This document shows, piece after piece, positions 1 to 7,386 of a stretch of 17,289 bases of DNA. Numbering within the stretch: position 1 is the first letter of the stretch; each line of letters starts with the position of its first letter. The position numbers and the translations under genes are program-made. The stretch covers positions 1-17,289 of the forward strand of contig JBDRFD010000083.1 of the NCBI GenBank assembly GCA_043819035.1, written 5' to 3'. The notes under the pieces were generated by a model. It was not told where the DNA came from, did no database searches, and saw nothing but the letters and a program-made list of their open reading frames with translations. The stretch is from UBA2144 sp043819035. GTDB lineage: Bacteria > Patescibacteriota > Gracilibacteria > Peribacterales > Peribacteraceae.

Positions 1-354
1 GCTTGGACATTTGTTATTGTTTTCATAGGGAAAATCAGGGCAAAGAAGTAATTCTCTGTAACCTACCCATAGAGTGACAATATCCAATGATTTGACCTTG
101 CTTTGTTTCATTTATTTTGACTAGTTATCCTTTGATCCGAGCTTACATTCTTGGCTTCGTGGAGCGGAAATCTAATATTGACTTATAGGGCTAATAAGGT
201 ATTATATTCCGGCTGTCTCCGTCATCCCTCCTTAAGGAGTGGAACCAGGTAATCCTGATGAATACGGCGAGAGAACAGCACCAGCAATTCAGGGTTTTTG
301 TCCTCTTTTTACTTCAGGCAAGAGCCCTGTTTGCATTTGTGAAGATTGGAAGAG
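1..354. other. Left-edge region without a recognisable gene
   Basis: No frame on either strand gives a convincing protein. The only structure I see is around 212-279: GCTGT (212-216) and CCGT (219-222) can pair with ACAGC (275-279) and ACGG (264-267), enclosing the palindrome CTCCTTAAGGAG (228-239) and the hairpin CAGG-TAAT-CCTG (246-257). This could be a small structured RNA or a remnant of an intergenic palindrome. Nothing fixes a function. Confidence 0.4.
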
Positions 355-505
355 GGTTTATTGAGTTTTATTAGACCTTGTAAGGTTTATTGGGTTTGTA
401 ATGTTCATTGGGTTTATTATGTTTCTTATTAACACTTGGCACCAACATAACTTAATAAACCTAATAACCCAATCAACCTAATCAACCCAATGAGCCCAAT
501 AAACC
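355..505. repeat. Long imperfect inverted repeat built of 9-bp units
   Basis: The left arm (355-421) is G/T-rich (GGTTTATTGGGTTTGTAAT-like) and the right arm (447-505) is its approximate complement, AATAAACCTAATAACCCAAT and so on. The right arm repeats about every 9 bp as variants of ACCTAATAA/CCCAATCAA. It lies immediately 3' of the prepilin peptidase gene, whose minus-strand stop is at 509-511, so it may act as a terminator or mRNA-stabilising hairpin. That role is inferred from position. Confidence 0.7.
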
Positions 506-508
506 TTC

Positions 509-1255
509 TTAAAGGACTACCATCTTCAACAACCATTCTCCCCAAAGAATCGTCACTAATGTTCCGATTGCTAAAAATGGTCCGAAGGCGATGCGGTCGC
601 GGCGAGTGACCTTCCCTGTCATAAGACCTATCAATGCAATGAATGCCCCGACGATGTACGCAACGACAATCGCAACGAGCGTGCGCTGCCAATCACCGAG
701 CATCAGCCCGATACCGGCTGCCAGAATTATGTCACCGCTCCCGACCCACGCGCCTTTGCTTGCAATCCATTGGACTGCGAAGAATCCTGCTGCGAGAACG
801 GGTGCCAGAATAGTGAGTGTGCCTGTGAACCAGGCGAAGAGGAGTGCGAGGAGAACGAAAGGGATGTTTAAGAGATCCGGAATTCCCTGAATTTGCGCAT
901 CAATAAATGCCATCAAAAACAAGAGCCACAAAAGTACTGCAAGCAGTAACGCAACAACAGAGCTTTCTGGAACCTGCACTACGGCAATCACAAAAAGGAT
1001 TCCTGTTGCAAGTTCAACAAACGGATACTGAATGGAAATCTTCTTTTTACAGAACCTGCACCGCCCACGCAGAAGAATGTAACTAAGCACTGGGATCAGA
1101 TCGCCTGCAGGAAGCTGTGCTTTGCATTTGGGGCATTGTGAACGCCCAATGATCTTCTTGTCCCTAGGAAGACGCAATATCAAAACATTCCCGAAGCTGC
1201 CAAACGTGAGCCCGAGTACGAAAAAGAAAATAACAAGGGGGTCTGTGAATTGCAT
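509..1255 (-). CDS. pilD: Prepilin peptidase, type IV leader peptidase (A24 family)
   Basis: A 248-residue polytopic membrane protein that would cleave and usually N-methylate type IV prepilins (and related pseudopilins) at the inner face of the membrane. Near the N-terminus are the N-terminal family features GSFGNVLILRLP (19-30) and two CxxC pairs, Cys41/Cys44 and Cys66/Cys69, the zinc-binding pattern of the methyltransferase domain. The two expected catalytic aspartates are Asp119 (in FIDAQ) and Asp175 in the GxGD motif GSGD (172-175). Length and about eight hydrophobic segments fit the family. The ATG at 1253-1255 has no Shine-Dalgarno; an extended -10 (TGCTAAAAT, 1263-1271) lies only 7 bp away, suggesting a leaderless transcript. 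No pilin gene is in the window. The family call is firm. Confidence 0.93.
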   Translation of the reverse strand: MQFTDPLVIFFFVLGLTFGSFGNVLILRLPRDKKIIGRSQCPKCKAQLPAGDLIPVLSYILLRGRCRFCKKKISIQYPFVELATGILFVIAVVQVPESSVVALLLAVLLWLLFLMAFIDAQIQGIPDLLNIPFVLLALLFAWFTGTLTILAPVLAAGFFAVQWIASKGAWVGSGDIILAAGIGLMLGDWQRTLVAIVVAYIVGAFIALIGLMTGKVTRRDRIAFGPFLAIGTLVTILWGEWLLKMVVL

Positions 1256-1262
1256 TGGATGG

Positions 1263-1271
1263 ATTTTAGCA
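1263..1271 (-). promoter_or_regulatory. Extended -10 promoter of pilD
   Basis: On the minus strand the sequence reads TGCTAAAAT, matching the extended -10 form TGnTATAAT with one mismatch in the hexamer. I see no good -35. The start codon begins 7 bp downstream, so the transcript would have almost no leader. Confidence 0.4.
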
Positions 1272-1284
1272 TGAAATTGATCGC

Positions 1285-1393
1285 GCTGGTTCGCTTGTTA
1301 GCTGGTTCGCTTTTGTTTGTGCATTACCAAACAAGAAAACAGACTATAAAACTGACCAGTTAGGTGAACTAACAAGCGAACAAACGAACCAGC
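1285..1393. repeat. Long imperfect inverted repeat, about 8-bp units
   Basis: The left arm (about 1285-1320, GGTTCGCTTGTTAGCTGGTT...) is complementary, with gaps, to the right arm (about 1366-1393, CTAACAAGCGAACAAACGAA...). The right arm contains the near-tandem units AAGCGAAC and AAACGAAC. It fills the gap between the LPDSG surface-protein gene (stop at 1416) and pilD, and is a candidate terminator for the former. Confidence 0.65.
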
Positions 1394-1415
1394 CTCCAAG
1401 ATAAATCATACTGTC

Positions 1416-2003
1416 TTACACAACCGCATTTTTTCTCTTACGTATTACAGTTGCTCCCCCAAGCGCAGCAACCGCCGCCAACCACATCCCCACTCCGGAA
1501 TCCGGCAAGTTCTCGTCACTTGCAACCTGCTCGCGTTCCATCCCTTCCCATTCCTGTTCCCACTGTTCACTGGAATCTGGCGCAGGGGGAGTTACTTCTA
1601 TATCAAACAAATTCTGTTCAGGCGGCACTTCCGGTTCAGGCTCAACAACAAGGTCTGCAATGTCTTCCTCGCTGAGCTGCTCTTCGAACTGCTTCGCACG
1701 CTCTGCAATATTATCAAATGCTTCGGTCCCTACATTCAATCCCGGTTGATCCTCATCAGCCGCAAATCGGTCCCTTATTTCATTGTTCCGTGAAGCCTGA
1801 CGCTCCACCTGGCGATCAAATTGGTCAGTGTTATCCTGTGCGAAACGTGCGCTGGTTTGCGTGTCATTCCAGAACACATCAACGTATGCGCTAAGCTTAG
1901 GAGCCGCTTCCTGGTATCCAACGTAAAGTCCGTATGCCAATGTAGCACCTATCACAGCACCGACGAGTTGCTTGAAGAGAGGTGAGCGAAGTGGGTTTTT
2001 CAT
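1416..2003 (-). CDS. Surface protein with LPDSG C-terminal sorting signal
   Basis: A 195-residue protein of unknown function. Residues 9-29 are a hydrophobic segment (signal anchor or signal peptide). Residues 45-115 are charged and likely helical, and 119-165 are rich in Glu and Pro, like a cell-wall spacer. The C-terminus has the three parts of a sortase or sortase-like signal: LPDSG (166-170), a hydrophobic stretch (about 171-187) and a basic tail RKRK (188-191). I use the ATG at 2001-2003 rather than the ATG at 2058-2060, which overlaps the upstream gene, because a promoter at 2028-2056 lies inside the longer version and would start transcription just before 2003. The surface location is a reasonable inference; no sortase gene is in the window. 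Confidence 0.75.
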   Translation of the reverse strand: MKNPLRSPLFKQLVGAVIGATLAYGLYVGYQEAAPKLSAYVDVFWNDTQTSARFAQDNTDQFDRQVERQASRNNEIRDRFAADEDQPGLNVGTEAFDNIAERAKQFEEQLSEEDIADLVVEPEPEVPPEQNLFDIEVTPPAPDSSEQWEQEWEGMEREQVASDENLPDSGVGMWLAAVAALGGATVIRKRKNAVV

Positions 2004-2027
2004 GAAATTATTTAAATGTTTCGTATT

Positions 2028-2056
2028 AGTATAGCAGAATTCCCGTTTCTTTCCAA
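2028..2056 (-). promoter_or_regulatory. Promoter of the LPDSG surface-protein gene
   Basis: On the minus strand: -35 TTGGAA (2051-2056), a 17-bp spacer, then -10 TATACT (2028-2033) preceded by TGC, i.e. an extended -10. The predicted start site is near 2021, giving a leader of about 18 nt. The element sits at the very end of the upstream gene, so this gene can be transcribed separately. Confidence 0.65.
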
Positions 2057-2464
2057 TCATCCATCTATTACTTTCCGTCGTAAGCTGCTTTTAAACTCCT
2101 CCGGTTTATACGCCGAAAGGCACTCTACCCGGCAGGGAAAGCTCCCCTTGTCAATCCCAGGAGGCAGTTCCTGATCATATCCCAGAAGAATCAGCCCCGG
2201 TTTAATTTTTCTAATTGGCTGAAAATAATCTTCGCTGTCGCCGAGAAGAACGCGAGCTTGTGGAAATGCTTTCTCAACTGCATGCTTTCGCTCTTCCTGA
2301 CTTTGAACCGGATAATATCCTTTCACACGCTTAACCGTTTCATCCAGGCCAATAACCACCCACAACTCACCGCGCTGCTGCGCTTCATTTAAGAGGAACT
2401 TGTGGCCGGGGTGGAGATTGTCGAAGGTGCCGAATACTAGTACCTTTTGCTTAATCATAATCAA
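2057..2464 (-). CDS. Nucleotidyltransferase, RibL/TagD-like cytidylyltransferase family
   Basis: A 135-residue cytoplasmic enzyme that would transfer a nucleotide from ATP or CTP to a phosphorylated substrate. The N-terminal VFGTFDNLHPGH (10-21) carries the HxGH signature (HPGH, 18-21) of the nucleotidyltransferase superfamily. DETVKRVKG (41-49), KIKPG (86-90), LGYDQ (94-98) and a C-terminal KSSLRRK (125-131) follow in the order seen in archaeal RibL FAD synthases and TagD-type glycerol-3-phosphate cytidylyltransferases. LGYDQ favours the RibL side, but the substrate cannot be settled from sequence alone. The start is ATG 2464 or the in-frame ATG at 2458; neither has a Shine-Dalgarno. A stretched hairpin repeat separates it from the upstream propeller gene. 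Confidence 0.85.
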   Translation of the reverse strand: MIMIKQKVLVFGTFDNLHPGHKFLLNEAQQRGELWVVIGLDETVKRVKGYYPVQSQEERKHAVEKAFPQARVLLGDSEDYFQPIRKIKPGLILLGYDQELPPGIDKGSFPCRVECLSAYKPEEFKSSLRRKVIDG

Positions 2465-2492
2465 ATGGAGGCAAGCCTAAAAACTAACAATA

Positions 2493-2614
2493 GGATATAG
2501 GTGATAGGTTATAGGTGATAGGTTTGGGGGATAGGTGTTCAGGTTTAAGGTTATTACTTGCAACCCGTTCCCTCATTCCCTGTTCCCCAAACCTAATAAC
2601 CTATCACCTAATCC
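2493..2614. repeat. Long imperfect inverted repeat, about 7-bp units
   Basis: The left arm (2493-2530) is tandem ATAGGTG/ATAGGTT with a period of 7 bp. The right arm (2585-2614, ACCTAATAACCTATCACC core) is nearly its exact complement after small gaps. The element sits directly 3' of the 2625-4577 gene and 5' of the nucleotidyltransferase gene, both on the minus strand, so it could terminate the former. Confidence 0.75.
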
Positions 2615-2624
2615 CTTTTTAAGG

Positions 2625-4577
2625 TTATCGTGTAACAAGATCCACCACATACACCCTCTTCTCATCAACCACATACAAACGCAGCTGTTCCGGATCAACA
2701 TACAAATCTACCAGGTTGCCAATCTGATCTCCCTTAAGAATGTACTGACGAAGGTAGGCTGATTCACCGGTTCCACCGCCATCAGTGGCGACAACGACGC
2801 GGGATCCCACGGGATCTAAGAGGTACAAGTTACCATCCTCCGGCGCTTTGTAGATTTTGGAAACATTCTGAAGAGCTCCTTCCGGAAGGTGGCGGATTGT
2901 GAATGGCCGTACTTCCCCGCGGAAGAGTTTTACAATTTCCCCTCCTTCTTTAAGGATATATACATTGCCGTCAATCGTAATATCTAGCCCTCCGGAAAGA
3001 TTACCATTGATGTTATATTCCGCAGGCGCACCATACCGATTACTCAAACGTTCATACTTGTAGATCTGATTATTCTCGGGGGAAAGGACATATAGGAATC
3101 TCAGATACGTTGCCACTGCTTTCCCCGCAATCCACCCCGCGGGATCTTCCGTCTTCATGGATGTCGCCTGGCCGGAGATAATCTCGATAATGCTGTTACC
3201 CGATGTTTGGAAGAGAAGCGTCTGCATGCGCTCAAAGTTCGCACCATCGGTAATCAATTCTTCTTCCGAAAGGCGATCCGGCTCATCCACAATATTATTG
3301 ATCACACGATAAAGATCCTGTCTGTCGTAAACCACAAGTTCGCCACCCGCCAGACCGATCATCCCGATCGCGGCAATGTTCGGATTTTTGGTCGCCAGAT
3401 TTACCGGAGGACCAAGTGATGGACGGATAATGTTGTTAATCTCTTCATTCTTCATTCGAATACGATCGAGCAGGTCAAGCGCCTCTATGCGGAAGAGTCC
3501 GCTTTCGTTATCCATAACTTGCATAGCGCGCTCTTTCGCCCGCTCTAAGATGGCATTGGCTGATTCCACATCACCCGTGAGATACCGATTCTCCGCCGTA
3601 CGAATATCTTCATCAATTTGCTGAACCAATGCTTCGAGTTCCGCACGATTCTGACTGCGCTGCGTGGTGGTTGTAAGATTCCCAATAGCCCAGATCACCA
3701 GAAAGAGTGCTACAAAACCCGCAACAATCAGGAGGTGTGCCTTCTTCTTACGCTTGGGATTCTTCAGATCGGCAAAAAGAGTGCCTGGTACAGATCGGGC
3801 TTTTTTGGTCCACCCGGAAGAAGAAACAACCGACCATCCTTTCCCGAGCACTGATGTAAAGAACCCCGCAACCCCCGAAAGATCCGGCATTGGTATACGA
3901 TGACCGCTCTTCTTTTTGCGATCGGCACGCGGGATGAGCGGCTTTACCTTTTCCCCGGTAGCCGCGCGGCCATCCACCCGAAGAACAGAAAGCGCCGCTT
4001 TCTCCTTTTCCGCTTCCAGTGCCATCTCTACTTCATCGATTAATTGATCCCCGCGCTGCGCGAACTTTGCCAGTTGCGCCGGAGTGAGAGAGCGCAGGAG
4101 TCTCTGTGAACTCAGGACAAGCACATCCCGCGGTTCAATCGGGCCACTCGCAATGTGAACGAACGCGGGCAGAGCTTTGCCACGCGAGTATTCCGTGATT
4201 TGACTCGCCTGTCCTCCACGAACAATGTACGCCTCGGCGCGACCGGCGTGGGAGACATGAAACGTATCGTCCTTCCCCGCGATGGCAATGATCGCATGAA
4301 TGTCATCTATTGTCTTGGATATGATGAGACCTTTGAGGAGCCCGTTGATTTCCTTTAATGTGCCATCAAGACGCTCACTTGCGTCGCCTTCTGTTTCCAA
4401 TAGGGAGTGCTTGATAATGGTCTCACACTCTTTTTCGAGCGTCTTTGCTTCCGATGTAGATGCGCTGATATGCAAAAGCAGAACTACCTGCTCTTTTTGG
4501 TTCGACTTATAACTATGCGAAACCAACGTAAGCCCGCTGGCAGATTTCGTGTGCCCCGTCTGGACTGAGATGCCCAT
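2625..4577 (-). CDS. PP2C-like domain / transmembrane / beta-propeller protein
   Basis: A 650-residue membrane protein of unknown function. Residues 1-190 resemble a PP2C/SpoIIE-type fold: hydrophobic strands, HVSHAGRAEAYIVRGG (107-122) in the place of the family's GDSRAY-like strand, and VLVLSSQRLLRSL near 152-164 in place of the 'SDGL' strand. The usual metal-binding aspartates are not evident, so it may be a pseudophosphatase. A basic segment is followed by one transmembrane helix (about 282-300), a charged helical region likely to be coiled coil (305-385), and repeated beta strands (LYVLSPENNQIYKY, VYILKEGGEIVKL, LYLLDPVGSRVVV, LYVVDEKRVYVVD) that look like a propeller outside the cell. 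I chose ATG 4575-4577; the longer frame would use TTG at 4616. Domain calls are by pattern only. Confidence 0.7.
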   Translation of the reverse strand: MGISVQTGHTKSASGLTLVSHSYKSNQKEQVVLLLHISASTSEAKTLEKECETIIKHSLLETEGDASERLDGTLKEINGLLKGLIISKTIDDIHAIIAIAGKDDTFHVSHAGRAEAYIVRGGQASQITEYSRGKALPAFVHIASGPIEPRDVLVLSSQRLLRSLTPAQLAKFAQRGDQLIDEVEMALEAEKEKAALSVLRVDGRAATGEKVKPLIPRADRKKKSGHRIPMPDLSGVAGFFTSVLGKGWSVVSSSGWTKKARSVPGTLFADLKNPKRKKKAHLLIVAGFVALFLVIWAIGNLTTTTQRSQNRAELEALVQQIDEDIRTAENRYLTGDVESANAILERAKERAMQVMDNESGLFRIEALDLLDRIRMKNEEINNIIRPSLGPPVNLATKNPNIAAIGMIGLAGGELVVYDRQDLYRVINNIVDEPDRLSEEELITDGANFERMQTLLFQTSGNSIIEIISGQATSMKTEDPAGWIAGKAVATYLRFLYVLSPENNQIYKYERLSNRYGAPAEYNINGNLSGGLDITIDGNVYILKEGGEIVKLFRGEVRPFTIRHLPEGALQNVSKIYKAPEDGNLYLLDPVGSRVVVATDGGGTGESAYLRQYILKGDQIGNLVDLYVDPEQLRLYVVDEKRVYVVDLVTR

Positions 4578-4678
4578 ACAGGTGAAAAGGCTACATTGAG
4601 GAAGGGGAGAGAGCAAGATTTTCTGAAATAACGTCGCATTTCTGTGTTCAACTAATGAATGAACTTACTTCCTAGTCT

Positions 4679-5073
4679 TTAGATATCAACTTGAAGGCCT
4701 AAGGCCGCTTCTACAGCATCTCGTGCACTCATACATGCCTGATCTATATTTTCTTTGATTTGTTCAAGTAATTGTTCTGCTCTCACTTTTTTGCTCGTTA
4801 GGAAGGCCGGCGACAAGCTGCCTTAGTTTTGCCACAGCTCTTTCTGCCGCATCTACAGAACTGATTTCTTGTGCCAACCGCTCACTATAAGTAGCTATAG
4901 GAGAGTCCTTTTTCTCTTATTATTTTCAATGACAAGAAGATTATTGATGTTCTCAGAAGAGAATATTACATTTTTCTTGAGATATTTTTTGTTTATCTTA
5001 AGCCAAAATCTGGACATTGGAAACATATTCCACTTGCATATCCATTCACACTCCTCTACACTGGAAACATATT
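4679..5073 (-). pseudogene. Frameshifted remnant of a small gene
   Basis: Three minus-strand segments read like protein but lie in different frames. The 3' piece runs from about 4787 to the TAA at 4679-4681 (VRAEQLLEQIKENIDQACMS...). The middle piece runs from about 4913 to 4793 (KKDSPIATYSERLAQEISSV... to LVAGLPNEQK). The 5' piece lies about 4914-5073 (NVIFSSENINNLLVIENNKR). The joins fall exactly on a 5-A run (plus-strand T 4909-4913) and a 6-A run (4787-4792); one added A in the first and one removed A in the second restore one frame. The product would be helical and charged; I do not recognise the family. The pattern suggests decay, or two homopolymer errors in the assembly. The 5' end is unclear. 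Confidence 0.45.
5018..5073. repeat. Short direct repeat TGGAAACATATT
   Basis: The 12-mer TGGAAACATATT occurs at 5018-5029 and again at 5062-5073, 44 bp apart. A weaker relative, TAGAAACGTATG, overlaps the RNase J start codon at 5091-5102. They could be operator half-sites upstream of RNase J or traces of the decayed gene; nothing decides between these. Confidence 0.35.
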
Positions 5074-5099
5074 AATTCAATTCTTTAACTTAGAAACGT

Positions 5100-6986
5100 A
5101 TGGAATCGGCAAAGAACCCCCGTACCCTCAATGAGGTGCGGAATAAGTGGCCCCAGAACGATGGGACCAAAGGAAGCGGAAACACATCGTCGCATAATTC
5201 ACGGAGAAGGAGGAGGCCTCAGAATCGTTCTGCGTCCCCCTCCCAAAGTGCTCCTCCTGTTCGAGGCGCAAGCCCTCAAAGTCGAGTACAAGCTCAACAA
5301 CAGACTCGCCCTCAGGGGGGAGGATTTCCTCTTCGGGTATATCCTCTTGGGGGTTTCGAGCAAATCGGTCGCAACTGCTTCGTGATCGAAGTGGATCAGG
5401 ACATTTACCTGATCGACTTGGGATTGCAGTTTTCGGACGAAGGAATGCTGGGGATCGACTACTTGCTTCCGGACATTTCGTATCTTCGCGGGAAAGAGAA
5501 GCGCATTAAAGGCATTCTATTTACTCATGGCCATTTGGATCATATCGGAGCGGTTCAACACCTGCTTCCCAAACTTCATTTCCCACCGTGCTACGGGACG
5601 AAGCTCACGATGGCCTTCATCAAGAAGCGCCTGGATGAAGAGAAGCTCACATCGAAAGCAAACTTAAACGTCACGGAATACGGGAAGCGGTTTCGCCTCG
5701 GGAGAGTGGAAGTGGAATTTATTAAGGTGACACATAGTATTCCGGATTCAGCGGCCATCGCGGTGCACACACCATACGGAACCATTCTGCACACGGGAGA
5801 CTTTAAGTTTGATTTGACTCCAACGACGGAGCTCCCAGCGGATTTTCAGCGACTAGCGCAGCATAAGGATGGAGTACTCGCAATCGTCGCGGACTCTACG
5901 AATGCCACCAAGCCCGGATTCAGTAAAAGTGAAGTGGAAATTTCGCAGACGCTCTATAACCTCATTCGCGATGCGAAGGGGCGCGTGATCATTTCCACAT
6001 TCAGCTCACTACTAAATCGCATTCAGCAAGTTGTAGACCATGCACAACGATTCAATCGCAAAGTGTTCATCGCCGGACGCAGCATGGAAACCAATACGGA
6101 AATTGCACAGAACTTGGGGTATCTGAAAGCTCCACGGGGACTCATTCGTAAAACCGGTCCCTCAATGGACAAGCTGCCGGATAAAGAAGTGTTGATTATC
6201 ACAACCGGAAGCCAGGGGGAAGCGATGGCGGGCCTCGCGCGCATCGGCCTGGGAACCCACCGGCATATCACTATCAAAAAAGGAGACACTGTGATCCTCA
6301 GCTCTAATCCGATTATCGGAAACGAGCGAGCGATCTCTAAGGTGATCAATAATCTCCATCTTCAGGGCGCCGTCGTTAAGACGAATGCAGAACTGGCTCT
6401 GCATACAACCGGACACGGCCATCAGGGTGACATACTTTTGATGCATCGCCTGGTGCGTGCCAAACACGTTATCCCCGAACATGGAGAACCGTATATGCGC
6501 GCAGCACACGCAACCCTCGCACGGCAAATCGGCTATCCCGAAAACAGAATTCATGAACTCACGAATGGAGAGATTCTCGAATTCGACGCAAAAGGAAATG
6601 CGAGACGCTCCAAACAAAAGCTAACGCTGCAAGATGTGATCATTGACGGCTATGGCACCGCAGGTGAAGGACAGCGTGTGATGGATGACCGCAAGATCAT
6701 GAGCGCGAACGGTATGATCATCATTGCCTTGCGCGCTTACACCGATAGCATGCGCTTGGTTGGTGATCCGGATATTCTCTCGCGAGGACTCATCTACGGA
6801 TCGGAGCAGACAGAAATCACCAAGGAAGCTGTGCAGATAGCCAAGAAGGCATATACCGAAGCACTTGACCGCGGCGATAAGGACAGGAAGGAGCTCAAAC
6901 GCGCCGTGAGCGGAGCACTGTTTAGATACTTTGATCGGAAGCTCAATAGGAAGCCGATGGTTGTTCCTATTGTTGTAGAAGTTTAG
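5100..6986 (+). CDS. rnj: Ribonuclease J (metallo-beta-lactamase/beta-CASP)
   Basis: A 628-residue cytoplasmic RNase combining 5'-3' exonuclease and endonuclease activity in mRNA decay and RNA maturation, in this family. Residues 1-75 are a disordered Arg/Ser/Pro/Gln-rich extension absent from short RNase J proteins. The catalytic domain starts at LRVYPLGGFEQIGRN (78-92). The zinc site is visible as HGHLDH (143-148), His212 and the Asp of GDFKFD (233-238). The beta-CASP domain has ADSTNAT (264-270), SSNPIIGNE (401-409) and HTTGHGHQGD (435-444), followed by IPEHGEPYMRAAHA (458-471), typical of RNase J. A C-terminal domain runs from about 510 to the end. The ATG at 5100 has no Shine-Dalgarno. 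A hairpin repeat starts 3 bp after the stop. The family is certain; J1/J2 subtype is not meaningful here. Confidence 0.95.
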   Translation: MESAKNPRTLNEVRNKWPQNDGTKGSGNTSSHNSRRRRRPQNRSASPSQSAPPVRGASPQSRVQAQQQTRPQGGGFPLRVYPLGGFEQIGRNCFVIEVDQDIYLIDLGLQFSDEGMLGIDYLLPDISYLRGKEKRIKGILFTHGHLDHIGAVQHLLPKLHFPPCYGTKLTMAFIKKRLDEEKLTSKANLNVTEYGKRFRLGRVEVEFIKVTHSIPDSAAIAVHTPYGTILHTGDFKFDLTPTTELPADFQRLAQHKDGVLAIVADSTNATKPGFSKSEVEISQTLYNLIRDAKGRVIISTFSSLLNRIQQVVDHAQRFNRKVFIAGRSMETNTEIAQNLGYLKAPRGLIRKTGPSMDKLPDKEVLIITTGSQGEAMAGLARIGLGTHRHITIKKGDTVILSSNPIIGNERAISKVINNLHLQGAVVKTNAELALHTTGHGHQGDILLMHRLVRAKHVIPEHGEPYMRAAHATLARQIGYPENRIHELTNGEILEFDAKGNARRSKQKLTLQDVIIDGYGTAGEGQRVMDDRKIMSANGMIIIALRAYTDSMRLVGDPDILSRGLIYGSEQTEITKEAVQIAKKAYTEALDRGDKDRKELKRAVSGALFRYFDRKLNRKPMVVPIVVEV

Positions 6987-6988
6987 AA

Positions 6989-7131
6989 ATTGTCTGAATC
7001 ACGGATTAAGCGGATTAAGCTGATTACACGGATTATTCTCTCAAAGCTTGTTTTCCATAAATGGAGATCCGTGTAATCCGTTGAATCTGTGCCTGCCTGC
7101 CGGCAGGCAGGTCATCCGTGATTCAGACAAT
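6989..7131. repeat. ATTGTCTGAA-type hairpin repeat, copy 1, with 20-bp insert
   Basis: The terminal inverted repeat ATTGTCTGAATCACGGAT pairs with ATCCGTGATTCAGACAAT. The arms are variants of a 9-bp unit (ATCCGTGTA, ATCCGTTGA and so on). Without the 20-bp palindrome at 7092-7111 the copy is 123 bp, the same as copy 2 (8236-8358), with about six mismatches. It begins 3 bp after the RNase J stop, so it may end that transcript. Confidence 0.85.
7092..7111. repeat. 20-bp perfect palindrome inserted in hairpin repeat
   Basis: CCTGCCTGCCGGCAGGCAGG reads the same on both strands. It lies between GTG and TCATCC of repeat copy 1; copy 2 has GTGTCATCC uninterrupted at the corresponding place, so copy 2 shows the empty site. 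Confidence 0.85.
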
Positions 7132-7175
7132 GAGCGAAAATAAATTCCAGTACCCAAAATTCCATAGCATTATTT

Positions 7176-7204
7176 TTGACATATAAGTCATTGCTGAGTA
7201 TTAT
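7176..7204 (+). promoter_or_regulatory. Strong sigma-70-type promoter for the 7387 gene
   Basis: A perfect -35 TTGACA (7176-7181), a 17-bp spacer and -10 TATTAT (7199-7204, five of six). Transcription would start near 7211 and give a leader of about 175 nt before the ATG at 7387. This is one of the two best promoter matches in the window. Confidence 0.7.
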
Positions 7205-7267
7205 TACCAGTTACTGAGGTTGCTCTACAGTTGCTGCTCTTTCACATCATCAATATGTGGATGAGCC

Positions 7268-7288
7268 GGAACGTATCCCATACGTTCC
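7268..7288 (+). promoter_or_regulatory. Leader hairpin, 9-bp perfect stem
   Basis: GGAACGTAT (7268-7276) and ATACGTTCC (7280-7288) form a perfect stem around the loop CCC in the untranslated leader of the 7387 gene. It could stabilise the mRNA or be a protein or ligand site; only the stem is seen. Confidence 0.5.
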
Positions 7289-7365
7289 TCCCACCAACTT
7301 TCCCACCTGCTTCTTGCCCCACGCCTTGCGCGCCAGCGCTTAGGTGTATGGCAAACCCACCCCCC

Positions 7366-7382
7366 TTCTCCCGAAAGGAGAA
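7366..7382 (+). promoter_or_regulatory. Shine-Dalgarno held in a small hairpin
   Basis: TTCTCC (7366-7371) can pair with GGAGAA (7377-7382) around CGAAA. The right arm contains the GGAG of the ribosome binding site AAAGGAG, five bases before the ATG at 7387. This site decides the start of the gene and offers a means of translational control. Confidence 0.55.
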
Positions 7383-7386
7383 TCCG

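Noticed and set aside
235..260. T-box-like GTGGAACC
   Set aside because: The full T-box core AGGGTGGNACCGCG is not present and no aminoacyl-tRNA synthetase gene follows.
246..280. CTGATGA as part of a hammerhead ribozyme
   Set aside because: The matching GAAA box and the three helices are not found.
4869..5075. 68-residue plus-strand reading frame before RNase J
   Set aside because: It is the antisense of the more protein-like decayed gene on the minus strand.
7231..7386. N-terminal extension of the secreted protein from 7231
   Set aside because: The signal peptide and Shine-Dalgarno place the start at 7387, and the extension is Pro/Cys-rich and covers leader hairpins.
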